Source: an uncultured Kordia sp. (GTDB lineage: Bacteria; Bacteroidota; Bacteroidia; Flavobacteriales; Flavobacteriaceae). Taken from it: a stretch of DNA of 64,000 bases. Below, piece by piece: positions 37,560-46,058 of this stretch (the stretch's first letter is position 1; each line of letters begins with the position of its first letter). Position numbers and translations under genes: made by a program. The notes under the pieces were generated by a model. It searched no databases, was not told where the DNA came from, and saw only the letters and a list, made by a program, of their open reading frames with translations. Where the stretch lies: contig NZ_CANLEA010000009.1 in NCBI RefSeq assembly GCF_947489565.1, forward strand, positions 183,559 through 247,558, given 5' to 3'.

Positions 37560-38114
37560 TTATTCGTTATCTATTAAAAAGAATAAAGTAGCTTTAGAGC
37601 GCATTTTTATGTTCCCGATACTGTTTTCATCCAGCGGAATTCCTGTCGGACTCGGAAACATACTTAAAATAAATTCGAGACGTGTTGTATTTTTCAACTG
37701 ATCTAACAATACATCTTCAAACACTTCCGTATGTGTAGTGACAACTTCATTATTTCCATCGGGAGTAACATCAATAGCAAATGCATGTGTTACTTGATCA
37801 TTGGCGTCATACATAATAATATCGGCTCTGAAGTTGCGATCAATAGTGTTGGTAACTTCAAAAAAGAATTCTCCTTTAATTAGATTATCACGAAAAAATT
37901 CATCGTTAAAAACATCTAATTCCAAATCGTCTCCTTCTACAACAATGGCTGTTCCTGTAGGCTCTGAAAACTGAGAAGCTTGAAAATCAAAAAAGATTAA
38001 GCTCGCTTCTAATACAGGCGAAATAGCAATATCTTCTGCTTGTTCAAAATCGACATCTTTTACGCATGAAGCGAAGAGAAGTACAAATAGTATTGGCGCA
38101 ATTTTTTGTAACAT
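37560..38114 (-). CDS. Small lipoprotein, unknown function
   Basis: A 184-residue lipoprotein (lipobox ending at Cys17, LFASC). The start at 38114 (MLQKIAP) is preferred over a TTG at 38120. The body is beta-rich (EPTGTAIVVEGDDLELDVFN, GEFFFEVTNTIDRNFRADII). First gene of a probable operon with the barrel protein (15 bp gap) and the secreted protein that follow, so these may form one envelope complex. No family recognised. Confidence 0.68.
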   Translation of the reverse strand: MLQKIAPILFVLLFASCVKDVDFEQAEDIAISPVLEASLIFFDFQASQFSEPTGTAIVVEGDDLELDVFNDEFFRDNLIKGEFFFEVTNTIDRNFRADIIMYDANDQVTHAFAIDVTPDGNNEVVTTHTEVFEDVLLDQLKNTTRLEFILSMFPSPTGIPLDENSIGNIKMRSKATLFFLIDNE

Positions 38115-38307
38115 CTGCAATCAAGATTTAAATTTAAGGATATGTCTACGTGTATAACATTGAAAAGTTTTCAATCAGATTCATTCACTAAAAAAAACTA
38201 TACAATATAAGACAGGATGTTGAACTTATTTCAACACGGAGAAAAGCATACGACTTTTCCTCTTTATAACAACTTTCTATTAAAAAAACGACGCTTTTTT
38301 AGTTTTA

Positions 38308-38991
38308 TTACAGGAATTTTTCAATTTCTGTCAAGTGATGCACTATTGGACAAAGCAAATGTTTGTGTTTTTTGTCGAAATCAACATGGATAACTTTCAT
38401 GTTTACTTTTAAGGCTCCTAAAATGTCTGCTTCAAAGCTATCGCCTATCATTAGTGCGTTTTCGGGTGCTACATTTGCCAATTCTAAAGCATGTTCAAAG
38501 ATTTTAGGATTCGGTTTTTTTACATCTACACTTTCCGAATCAACAATGTGTTCAAAATACTCAAAAATACCAGAAGCTTTTATTTTTTTTCGTTGTACTT
38601 CTCGAAATCCATTGGTAATGATATGAAGTTTATAGCGTTCTTTTAAGTTTCCTAACAACGTTTCTGTGTACTCAAAAAGATGGTTAAATGTGGATAAAAA
38701 CTCAATATACTGTACCGATAAAAGATCAATTAAATCATCGGAAGCTTCATATTCGAGTGCTTTGAATGTTTTGGACAAACGTTGGTAACGCAATTCTTTT
38801 TTGGAGATTTTTTCTTCTCGAAACAGTCGCCAATATTCTAAATTTACAGGCACATATACGGCTAAAAAGCGTTCAATTTCTATGTCAACATTATTATCGG
38901 AAAGTATTTTTTTGAAGGTTAATCCAGAGTTTTTTTCAAAATCCCACAATGTATGATCTAAATCAAAAAAAATATCAGTGATGTGCTGCAT
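38308..38991 (-). CDS. yjjG: HAD-family nucleotidase (YjjG-type, noncanonical pyrimidine nucleotidase)
   Basis: A 227-residue HAD hydrolase. Motif I is DIFFDLDHTLWDFEKN (nucleophile and acid Asp of DxD), motif II at HIITNGF, and motifs III/IV at KKPNPKIFEHALEL and ALMIGDSFEADILGA. This matches YjjG, a 5'-nucleotidase that clears noncanonical nucleotides. The start overlaps the preceding polysaccharide deacetylase gene by 17 bp, so translation is probably coupled. Confidence 0.88.
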   Translation of the reverse strand: MQHITDIFFDLDHTLWDFEKNSGLTFKKILSDNNVDIEIERFLAVYVPVNLEYWRLFREEKISKKELRYQRLSKTFKALEYEASDDLIDLLSVQYIEFLSTFNHLFEYTETLLGNLKERYKLHIITNGFREVQRKKIKASGIFEYFEHIVDSESVDVKKPNPKIFEHALELANVAPENALMIGDSFEADILGALKVNMKVIHVDFDKKHKHLLCPIVHHLTEIEKFL

Positions 38992-40270
38992 TGCTATACG
39001 CTTTTAATAAATTGATATACAATTCTTTCCACTCCATATTGCGTTCTGAAAGCACTACATTGTGAAATACTACAGCAAAAGTACCATTTACTTTTTGGAC
39101 TTCGGCTGCCATTTTCATGATTTCATTCGGAAAAATTTCCGATTCTATCGCGCCTGTATATTGCATGCAAAATGGATTGACTTTTAAAGGTGTTTGGATT
39201 TCCATACCAATGTCATAAAAGTAAAACGGACTGCAAGTTCCTGCGCGAAATCCGATGGCATCTCTATAACCCATTGAATAATCTTCTGAAAATTCTAAAT
39301 TAATGAGCGCTCTGTAAAATTGCGGTACACTCAGCATATTAAAATGTTGTCGTACGCGTTTTACAGGTTTATTTACGGTAGTCGTCAATCGTTTCTTTTC
39401 AATTTTCAGTTTGTCTACTTCTGAAAAAGAAGCATAGGACGACAACAGCCCAACTTTGCTATAATCAGCTACATTTTTGATCAAACGAACAAAGACATTT
39501 TTATAAATAGATATGTTGTGATCGTTGGTTGCATAATCGCCAATTTGAAAGAAGTAATAGGCTTTCGCCTGATACGTTTTGTGTAATGCGATAAATTCTT
39601 CGAAATTGTCAAAAGGATCGTCTCGCATTCCTAGTAATACGGCGAAACGTTCTATAAAACGTGAAAATTTAAATCGTACAATATCTGTGGCAAAGCCGCC
39701 CAATGTTCTAAGAATTCCACGTTTTTTATACGCATACGCCACAGGAACATTTATGATAGGTTTGTATACAAATTCACGTTTTTCAGGCACAACATCAGGA
39801 AATCGTTCTAAAATAATTTCCAAAAATTTATACGCCCAAATATCTACCACAGGAATCGTTAGAAAATTATTTTTAAATGCTAAACTTTCTTCTGCCGTAT
39901 ACCGTCCGTGTTCATCTTTTACATAGGGTAAATATTCTTCATAGCGACTCAACATGTAGAAACTTGCTGCAAAAATATCATACGGAATTGAACTTTTTTC
40001 TCCCGCAGGAAAAAAACACGGCACATCGTCCCATTTTTGAATGGTAATATCTACTTCTCCAATTCCTTGTTCAAATAGTAAACCGTGACTTCTCACCGAA
40101 AACTCATCTCCCAATGGTTGTTTTACATACGACATTTTCACTTCATTATGTGCAATAAAGGTTTCGATTTTCGTTGTAAAATCAATTGGAATTCCTAAGA
40201 TACGTGTCAGTACATGTTTGAATGTATACCGTAATCTTGGCGTAATAGTTTTGGTGTATACTAACAGCAT
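38975..40270 (-). CDS. Polysaccharide deacetylase-like protein
   Basis: A 431-residue soluble protein. The central and C-terminal parts carry NodB-like features: AYYFFQIGDYATNDHNISIY, RQHFNMLSVPQFYRALINLE, and DAIGFRAGTCSPFYFYDIGM, the latter typical of this catalytic domain. The N-terminal about 170 residues, with LLFEQGIGEVDITIQKWDDV, match the extra domain of Bacteroidota members (DUF7033-like). It may act on cell-wall or capsular glycans. It abuts radC (stop and start adjacent) and overlaps yjjG, so the three form one unit. Confidence 0.7.
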   Translation of the reverse strand: MLLVYTKTITPRLRYTFKHVLTRILGIPIDFTTKIETFIAHNEVKMSYVKQPLGDEFSVRSHGLLFEQGIGEVDITIQKWDDVPCFFPAGEKSSIPYDIFAASFYMLSRYEEYLPYVKDEHGRYTAEESLAFKNNFLTIPVVDIWAYKFLEIILERFPDVVPEKREFVYKPIINVPVAYAYKKRGILRTLGGFATDIVRFKFSRFIERFAVLLGMRDDPFDNFEEFIALHKTYQAKAYYFFQIGDYATNDHNISIYKNVFVRLIKNVADYSKVGLLSSYASFSEVDKLKIEKKRLTTTVNKPVKRVRQHFNMLSVPQFYRALINLEFSEDYSMGYRDAIGFRAGTCSPFYFYDIGMEIQTPLKVNPFCMQYTGAIESEIFPNEIMKMAAEVQKVNGTFAVVFHNVVLSERNMEWKELYINLLKAYSNAAHH

Positions 40271-40972
40271 TTAGAGTAAGTTTTCATCAGCGAAACTAAA
40301 ATACTCTTTTTCTGTGATAATTAAATGATCTAATACTTTTATATCTAAATTTTCGGCTCCTAAACTCAATTTCTTGGTAATCGCTTTGTCGGCTGCACTT
40401 GCTTTTAAAGTTCCGGATGGATGATTGTGCGCCAAAATAATGGCCACGGCACCAACTTCCAAAGCAGTTTTAAGAACGAGACGAATGTCTACCAAAGTTC
40501 CTGTAATTCCGCCTTTGCTTAAGCGTATTTTTTTAAGCACTTTATTGGAATTATTTAAATAGATAATCCAAAATTCTTCATGCGGCAGTTCGCCAATAAT
40601 CGGTTGCATGATTTCAAAAACCATTCTACTTGACGTAATTTTTTCGCGTTTTACTTTAGTTTCTATTTGTCTGCGTTTTCCTAATTCCAATGCTGCAATA
40701 ATCGTAATAGCTTTGACCAAACCAACACCTTTGAACTTTTTGAGTTGTTCTGAAGATAACTTCCCGAGTTCGTTCAAATTTCCGCCAACTGATGCTAAAA
40801 TTCGTTTGGAAAGTGAGACGGCACTTTCATCTTTGTTTCCCAATCGAATCAAGATGGCTAACAATTCTGCATCGCTTAAAGCAGTCTTTCCTTTGAGTTC
40901 CAATTTTTCTCGCGGACGATCGTCTTTAGACCAGTATTTTATAGATTGAAGGTGTGCATTCCTATCTTTCAT
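40271..40972 (-). CDS. radC: RadC-family JAB/MPN domain protein
   Basis: A 233-residue RadC. It has an N-terminal helix-hairpin-helix region (LKKFKGVGLVKAITIIAALE) and the JAMM motif in LAHNHPSGTLKASAADKAI (His182, His184, Asp195 as zinc ligands). RadC was linked to DNA repair but its role is uncertain. First gene of the radC-deacetylase-yjjG unit. Confidence 0.93.
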   Translation of the reverse strand: MKDRNAHLQSIKYWSKDDRPREKLELKGKTALSDAELLAILIRLGNKDESAVSLSKRILASVGGNLNELGKLSSEQLKKFKGVGLVKAITIIAALELGKRRQIETKVKREKITSSRMVFEIMQPIIGELPHEEFWIIYLNNSNKVLKKIRLSKGGITGTLVDIRLVLKTALEVGAVAIILAHNHPSGTLKASAADKAITKKLSLGAENLDIKVLDHLIITEKEYFSFADENLL

Positions 40973-41092
40973 TTTGCGTACAATTTCATTAAAGCTACTC
41001 TTTTTTTGTATTGAATGGCGATATAAGTTTATAAGCGTTGAAAAAAATATGTAAGCGTTATTTTTTAGGAATTATTTTTAGATGTACAGTGA

Positions 41093-41124
41093 TTGCAGTA
41101 CCTTTATATCATACCTTATTTTTG
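41093..41124 (+). promoter_or_regulatory. Promoter of the DUF1569 gene
   Basis: TTG at 41093-41095, a 21-bp spacer and TATTTTTG at 41117-41124, an exact -7 TANNTTTG match. It lies about 27 bp upstream of the ATG at 41152. Confidence 0.65.
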
Positions 41125-41151
41125 TATTCATCTTATTAAAAAACATCAAAC

Positions 41152-41607
41152 ATGAAATCATTATTTGACGAAAGCGCACATGAAGAAATTCAGCAGCGAA
41201 TTGAAAGTTTAACGGTTGAATCTTCGCCTTCTTGGGGAAAAATGTCCGTTGCACAAATGTGTACACATTGTCAAAAACCTTTAGAAGTTGCCATGGGAAG
41301 TTTGAAACTCAGTGGAAAGAAACCGGGATTTATGAAACGTTTGGTTTTTAAAATTTACAAGCCTTTGATGTATAATGATAAAGCGTGGAGTCAAAATTTA
41401 CCAACAGTACGTGATTTTATTATTAGTGATGAAAGAGAACTTACTGCTGAAAAAGGAAAATTAGCAGCATTGGTAACTAGCTTCCACGGACATAAAGAAG
41501 CAAAGGAATGGCCATTACATCCAATGTTTGGAAAGTTTACACATGAACAATGGGGAAAAATGCAATACAAGCATTTGCACCATCATTTATCACAATTTGG
41601 CGCATAA
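41152..41607 (+). CDS. DUF1569 (DinB-fold) family protein
   Basis: A 151-residue cytoplasmic protein matching the DUF1569 family. It begins MKSLFDESAHEEIQQRIESL, with SPSWGKMSVAQMCTHCQKPL at about residues 25-44, and ends GKFTHEQWGKMQYKHLHHHL. The DinB-like four-helix bundle binds a metal with His residues; candidates are His39 and the HLHHH cluster near the C-terminus. It lies 1 bp before the PaiB-like gene, so they are cotranscribed. Confidence 0.8.
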   Translation: MKSLFDESAHEEIQQRIESLTVESSPSWGKMSVAQMCTHCQKPLEVAMGSLKLSGKKPGFMKRLVFKIYKPLMYNDKAWSQNLPTVRDFIISDERELTAEKGKLAALVTSFHGHKEAKEWPLHPMFGKFTHEQWGKMQYKHLHHHLSQFGA

Positions 41608-41608
41608 G

Positions 41609-42214
41609 ATGAACTATCCTCCAAAACACCATCAGGAAACTGATTTTAAGAATATTGTTGAAACGATCAAACGATATCCGTTAGCGACGTTGATTTCGGC
41701 AAAAGACAGTGAAATTTTCACCACGCATCTTCCACTGATATACGATGCTTCAGAAGGTGAATTTGGCACTTTGATTGGCCATGTAGATAAGTTTAATCCG
41801 CATATTGAATTGTTACAAGAGCACATTCCCGCGCAAGCGATATTTCACGGGCCTAATTGCTATATTTCTCCAAATACGTATAGCACAACACAGTTTCCGA
41901 CGTGGAATTATGTGAAAGTACATATTTCGGCGAAAGCTACACGAATTTCAAATAATGACGATGTCATTGCTTCTATTGCACACATGACTTCCGTTTTGGA
42001 AACTTCTGAGCATCCGTATGTATTAGACAAGGAAAATCCGAGAGCTCAAGCCTTGTTAGACTATATTGTTGGCGTAAAATTAGAAATTACTTCTTGGGAA
42101 GGTAAGTTTAAGTTATCGCAAGACAAATTGCCCAAAGATACAAAGCTTGCCAAAGAGGTTTTAATACAAGAAAGCCGCAAGGATATTACGGCTTTTCTCG
42201 ACAACATCGTATAG
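41609..42214 (+). CDS. PaiB-like FMN-binding protein
   Basis: A 201-residue protein of the FMN-binding negative transcriptional regulator (PaiB) family. It begins MNYPPKHHQETDFKNIVETI, followed by YPLATLISAKDSEIFTTHLP and HGPNCYISPNTYSTTQFPTW, and ends in the KEVLIQESRKD region. PaiB in Bacillus affects sporulation and protease genes. The start is the ATG at 41609, 1 bp after the upstream stop. Role here unknown. Confidence 0.82.
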   Translation: MNYPPKHHQETDFKNIVETIKRYPLATLISAKDSEIFTTHLPLIYDASEGEFGTLIGHVDKFNPHIELLQEHIPAQAIFHGPNCYISPNTYSTTQFPTWNYVKVHISAKATRISNNDDVIASIAHMTSVLETSEHPYVLDKENPRAQALLDYIVGVKLEITSWEGKFKLSQDKLPKDTKLAKEVLIQESRKDITAFLDNIV

Positions 42215-42255
42215 ATAACACTAACTTCTATACAAGTTACTTAAAGTAAATCATT

Positions 42256-42903
42256 TTATTGGACATCGTAAGAGATCAAACGACGTTCCATGGTATGTAT
42301 GGTTGTACTGATGAACGACAGTGTATTAAACACTTTTCCAACACCTTGTACATAATAATATTTGTCAAGTCCCGGATGTGGAACTTCGCCAGGTTGCGGA
42401 CGTGCATATACTTTCATATATTCACTATCAAACTCACCTGCGGGCGTTGCAATAATTTCATTTTCTTCGCCACGCGCTGTGTACATGAAGAAAGAATCGC
42501 TATTGTTGTATCGAAACTCTTCGGTGCTTTCGGTGGAGAATTGTACTTTTCCAAATTCATTCACCAAAAAGCCTAGAGAGTCTCGTAAATACTCGAAGCG
42601 TTCTCCATTTGGCGAACAAAAAGCGATGTTGTTTTCATTTCCAGAAGTGCGAATGCGATATTTAAAAAACTCATTCCCGTTTATGATTTCTGTTCCTGTA
42701 ATTTGAACAGAATCAATAACTCCAGTGTCATTAAAGATTTCGGATTGTGAGTTTTCTCTACGAAAGTGTTGATATACCCAAGAATTCCCCACACGTAAGC
42801 CATAAAAGCTTTCTTCGGGTTCAACAGGAATTTCATCATCATTGGAACAGGAAATGAAGCACATTGTTAGCGCAAGACACGCTAAGAAAAGGTGATTTTT
42901 CAT
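42256..42903 (-). CDS. Lipoprotein, unknown function
   Basis: A 215-residue lipoprotein (lipobox ending at Cys19, CFISC, then SNDDE, an acidic stretch like a surface-export signal). The body is beta-rich (SFYGLRVGNSWVYQHFRREN, RYNNSDSFFMYTARGEENEI). The start GNSWVYQH and end YVQGVGKVFNTLSF resemble proteins of beta-barrel-associated type but no family could be named. It is convergent with the PaiB-like gene. Confidence 0.68.
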   Translation of the reverse strand: MKNHLFLACLALTMCFISCSNDDEIPVEPEESFYGLRVGNSWVYQHFRRENSQSEIFNDTGVIDSVQITGTEIINGNEFFKYRIRTSGNENNIAFCSPNGERFEYLRDSLGFLVNEFGKVQFSTESTEEFRYNNSDSFFMYTARGEENEIIATPAGEFDSEYMKVYARPQPGEVPHPGLDKYYYVQGVGKVFNTLSFISTTIHTMERRLISYDVQ

Positions 42904-43001
42904 AATTAGTCGATTTTATTGGTTTTAGTAAAAAAGTAATTATGAAATATGCGCGTTGGTTTTAATGGTTCGTATATATTGGAAACGTAGCTTTTTTTAT
43001 T

Positions 43002-44357
43002 TTAGTGTATCTGTTCTGTAAATTCATTCAAATCTAAACCGCCATAATTTCCAGAACTCATGAGTAATACTGCCGTGTTCTCTAGGTTTTGACTGAATAA
43101 ATATTCTTTAAATTTTGCTGGATCTGTGTAAATAATGAGGTCATCACGTTGAAAAGCTGCTGCAATTTGCGCTTCTGAAACCTCATCCAATTGTTTGATT
43201 TTTACCGCATGTGGCGAATAAAACACAACTGCTTTATCTGCTGCGTCTAAAGCACCTTTGTATTCTTTTAAAAACTCAGCATTCAAACTACTATAAGTAT
43301 GTAATTCCAAACAGGCAAATACAGTACTATCTGTATATTGTTCTTTGACAGCTTGTGTGGTTGCTTTTACTTTACTTGGCGAATGTGCAAAGTCTTTATA
43401 TACTACGGTAGAATTTTTCTCTGCAATTTTTTCCAAACGTTTACTAGCTCCTTTAAATGTTGAAATAGCTTCATAAAAATCGTCTTCATCAACACCTATA
43501 TGTTGGCAAATCCATTTGGCACCTGCAAGATTGTTGAGGTTATGTTTTCCAAATACTTCTATTGGCATTAAACCATCTGGAGTTTCTAGTAAGGTTTCTC
43601 CGTTTTCTATCGTATACTTTGGTGTTTTGTAACTTAGCTTACGAATTGGATTCTCGGAAGCTTCTACAACTCTTACAACTTCTGCATCTTCTTCGTTATA
43701 ATTGATGCTTCCTCCTTTGGTAATAGAATCTACAAATATTTGAAACTGTTCTACATAGTTTTCATAGGTTGGAAACACGTTGATATGATCCCAAGCAATA
43801 CCGCTGAGCAAAGCTATATTTGGTTTGTACAGATGAAATTTTGGTCTACGGTCAATAGGAGATGATAAATACTCGTCACCTTCCAACACAATAAAATCAT
43901 TTTCTTCCGTCAGATGCACCATCGTATCAAATCCTTCCAATTGTGCTCCAACCATATAATCGACCGCAATATCGTGGTAATTTAACACATGTAAAATCAT
44001 CGAAGTAATGGTTGTTTTTCCATGACTTCCACCAATAACCACACGTGTTTTGTATTTTGATTGCTCGTACAAAAACTCTGGATACGAATAAATAGTAATG
44101 CCCAATTCTTGCGCTTTCAATAATTCAGCATTATCAGGCTTTGCGTGCATTCCCAAAATAATAGCATCCAAATCGGTGGTAATTTTTTCTGGAAACCAAC
44201 CAAACGTTTCTGGCAACAATCCTTTTGCTTCCAATCGTCCTTTTGAAGGTTCAAAAATCACATCATCACTTCCTGTAATTTGGTATCCTTTGGCATGTAA
44301 AGCTAGTGCTAAATTGTGCATTGCGCTTCCGCCAATTGCTATAAAATGTATTCGCAT
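43002..44357 (-). CDS. mpl: Murein tripeptide ligase Mpl (UDP-N-acetylmuramate:L-alanyl-gamma-D-glutamyl-meso-DAP ligase)
   Basis: A 451-residue Mur ligase of the MurC/Mpl branch. It begins MRIHFIAIGGSAMHNLALAL (dinucleotide-binding-like), has the ATP loop GGSHGKTT (residues 109-116), AWDHINVFPTYENYVEQF and GKHNLNNLAGAKWICQHIGV, and the C-terminal ADKAVVFYSP and LLMSSGNYGGLDL. Mpl attaches recycled murein tripeptide to UDP-MurNAc; MurC would be the alternative but the SGNYGG end and the lack of other mur genes suit Mpl. Confidence 0.88.
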   Translation of the reverse strand: MRIHFIAIGGSAMHNLALALHAKGYQITGSDDVIFEPSKGRLEAKGLLPETFGWFPEKITTDLDAIILGMHAKPDNAELLKAQELGITIYSYPEFLYEQSKYKTRVVIGGSHGKTTITSMILHVLNYHDIAVDYMVGAQLEGFDTMVHLTEENDFIVLEGDEYLSSPIDRRPKFHLYKPNIALLSGIAWDHINVFPTYENYVEQFQIFVDSITKGGSINYNEEDAEVVRVVEASENPIRKLSYKTPKYTIENGETLLETPDGLMPIEVFGKHNLNNLAGAKWICQHIGVDEDDFYEAISTFKGASKRLEKIAEKNSTVVYKDFAHSPSKVKATTQAVKEQYTDSTVFACLELHTYSSLNAEFLKEYKGALDAADKAVVFYSPHAVKIKQLDEVSEAQIAAAFQRDDLIIYTDPAKFKEYLFSQNLENTAVLLMSSGNYGGLDLNEFTEQIH

Positions 44358-44607
44358 GTTTTGTAGAATTCTAAAATGTAAAGATAAACCGCTTTTTTGT
44401 TTTTTGGGAATTTTAATTTGTGAAACTCCATTTTTAATATGTTTTATAAAATCAAAGCTTCAGACTGAATTCATCACAATATATCATGATTATTTTCTAT
44501 ACCATTCCATATTACCGACAGTTAATCTCCATACTTACATTGTAATTTCTTACTTTTAAAGAAGAGAATCAATTCTAACTAAGAAAATAACCACTAATAA
44601 TACCATC

Positions 44608-45066
44608 ATGGACAATAATAAGATCAATTCATTTTTTAATGACATCCTACTCGATAAATTCATACTTAACTTTGTACCAGGATTAATTCTCTTCTTTGTG
44701 CTGAGCACATTTATAGGTGTTTCAACAGGGCAAGGTCTTACTATATTTTTAATCGTAACTTCAGTTTCATGGGTTTTGGGAGTTTTATTAGAAATGATCT
44801 TTTTCAAAAAAGCATTCTTAACCAAACGAGAAGGAAAAGCATTTACACATACAGAAAACCTAAATTTATTATTTGGAAAAATTGGTATTAGCATTCTAAT
44901 TGCTTGTATATTTTGGATTGATATAGAATCTGTTTTATACTATTTTAAACATTCTTCTAGCATAAGCGGAATGAAAACCTTCTTAATCATTTTAAAATTT
45001 GTGTTTTTTGCTTTAGCAGGTCTATTTTTATATTTGAATTACTTAAAAAGTAGAATTAAAGAATAA
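44608..45066 (+). CDS. Small four-helix membrane protein, unknown function
   Basis: A 152-residue protein with about four hydrophobic segments (near residues 19-41, 44-66, 89-112 and 122-146) and short polar loops. It begins MDNNKINSFFNDILLDKF. No family is recognised. It stands alone between the divergent mpl and the DUF6891-like gene. Confidence 0.6.
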   Translation: MDNNKINSFFNDILLDKFILNFVPGLILFFVLSTFIGVSTGQGLTIFLIVTSVSWVLGVLLEMIFFKKAFLTKREGKAFTHTENLNLLFGKIGISILIACIFWIDIESVLYYFKHSSSISGMKTFLIILKFVFFALAGLFLYLNYLKSRIKE

Positions 45067-45098
45067 TATATCTGTAAATTAATTTAAAATAAACTTTC

Positions 45099-45773
45099 TT
45101 GACACAAGCTATAAAAGACGAAGCATTAGCACAAATTCAAAAAGAAATTCTTTTGGGTTTTTATGATGAAGCTACCATTGCAGAAATTATTCAGGATTTA
45201 TTTTATGATGTAGAAAATTTTGATTCTGATTGGCTCAATGCAGAGATTAGAAAACAGTTTACGCATCATCAAAAGACAAGTCAGCAATGGCAAAAGCCAA
45301 CAGATTTTGACAGACTTGTCTCTGTATTTGATCAACTCAACAAAGAAAAAATTGTAAGTCTTCACAGAGCAGGTTATACACGACAAGATGCGGAAGGTGA
45401 TTGTCGCGAAATTATAGATGAACTCAGCAATTTGGGCATTCAGGCAAAAGGATATTGCTATTATCATACGCAAGATGCAGAACGCGTTATGGAAGAAGAA
45501 GTCTTATTCATAGGGTTTGACAGTGTAAATTTTAATGATGAAGTTGCGCTTGAGATTGCCAATAGAATTATAGAATTACTCCAAGAAAATAATTTTCAAA
45601 CCTCATGGAATAATTCTGTTGAAACGCGCATTAAAATTTTAAACATCAATTGGCAAAAAGCATACGACGGTATTGACTATAACTACAATCGTGTATTTTC
45701 CATTATACAAAAAGAGCATTCACCTGAAAAAAAAGAAGTTTCTAAAAAGTCGTTTTGGAAATTTTGGAAATAG
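45099..45773 (+). CDS. DUF6891-like protein
   Basis: A 224-residue soluble protein. The core SLHRAGYTRQDAEGDCREII and GYCYYHTQDAERVMEEEVLF, with a FIGFDSVNFNDEVALEIANR segment, matches the DUF6891 family of unknown role. The end is charged (SPEKKEVSKKSFWKFWK). The start is a TTG at 45099; no ATG is in a suitable place. Confidence in the family is moderate. Confidence 0.6.
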   Translation: MTQAIKDEALAQIQKEILLGFYDEATIAEIIQDLFYDVENFDSDWLNAEIRKQFTHHQKTSQQWQKPTDFDRLVSVFDQLNKEKIVSLHRAGYTRQDAEGDCREIIDELSNLGIQAKGYCYYHTQDAERVMEEEVLFIGFDSVNFNDEVALEIANRIIELLQENNFQTSWNNSVETRIKILNINWQKAYDGIDYNYNRVFSIIQKEHSPEKKEVSKKSFWKFWK

Positions 45774-45824
45774 TGTAACAAACGATACTATACAACAACT
45801 AATTTATACACTAAAACCGTTACC

Positions 45825-46016
45825 ATGAAAGAAATTATCAACTTCCTTAAAAATAGTTGGACCTTGCGCACTGTTGGTCTTATGACGCTAATATTTACAA
45901 TCATGCAATTCGTATTAGAATATAAATTCGAAGTTTCGAGTATTATCATCTATTTTTTTGTCGCTTTATATTTTGTGTGGGGATTTGGGAAACCTCCCAA
46001 GAAAAGTCAGCAATAA
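45825..46016 (+). CDS. Small membrane protein (63 residues)
   Basis: Begins MKEIINFLKNSWTLRTVGLM, two hydrophobic segments (about 16-32 and 38-54), ending in GFGKPPKKSQQ, a basic tail. It lies between the DUF6891-like gene and the glycosidase gene on the same strand. Unknown function; real because of the ATG, membrane-protein composition and tight placing. Confidence 0.5.
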   Translation: MKEIINFLKNSWTLRTVGLMTLIFTIMQFVLEYKFEVSSIIIYFFVALYFVWGFGKPPKKSQQ

Positions 46017-46058
46017 GTCGTATTTTTATAGAAGCGAACTTTTATAACTTTTCGATCT

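Noticed and set aside
38280..38300. Terminator after yjjG
   Set aside because: The candidate stem AAAAAAC..GCTTTTTT has almost no G-C pairs and cannot be distinguished from AT-rich background.
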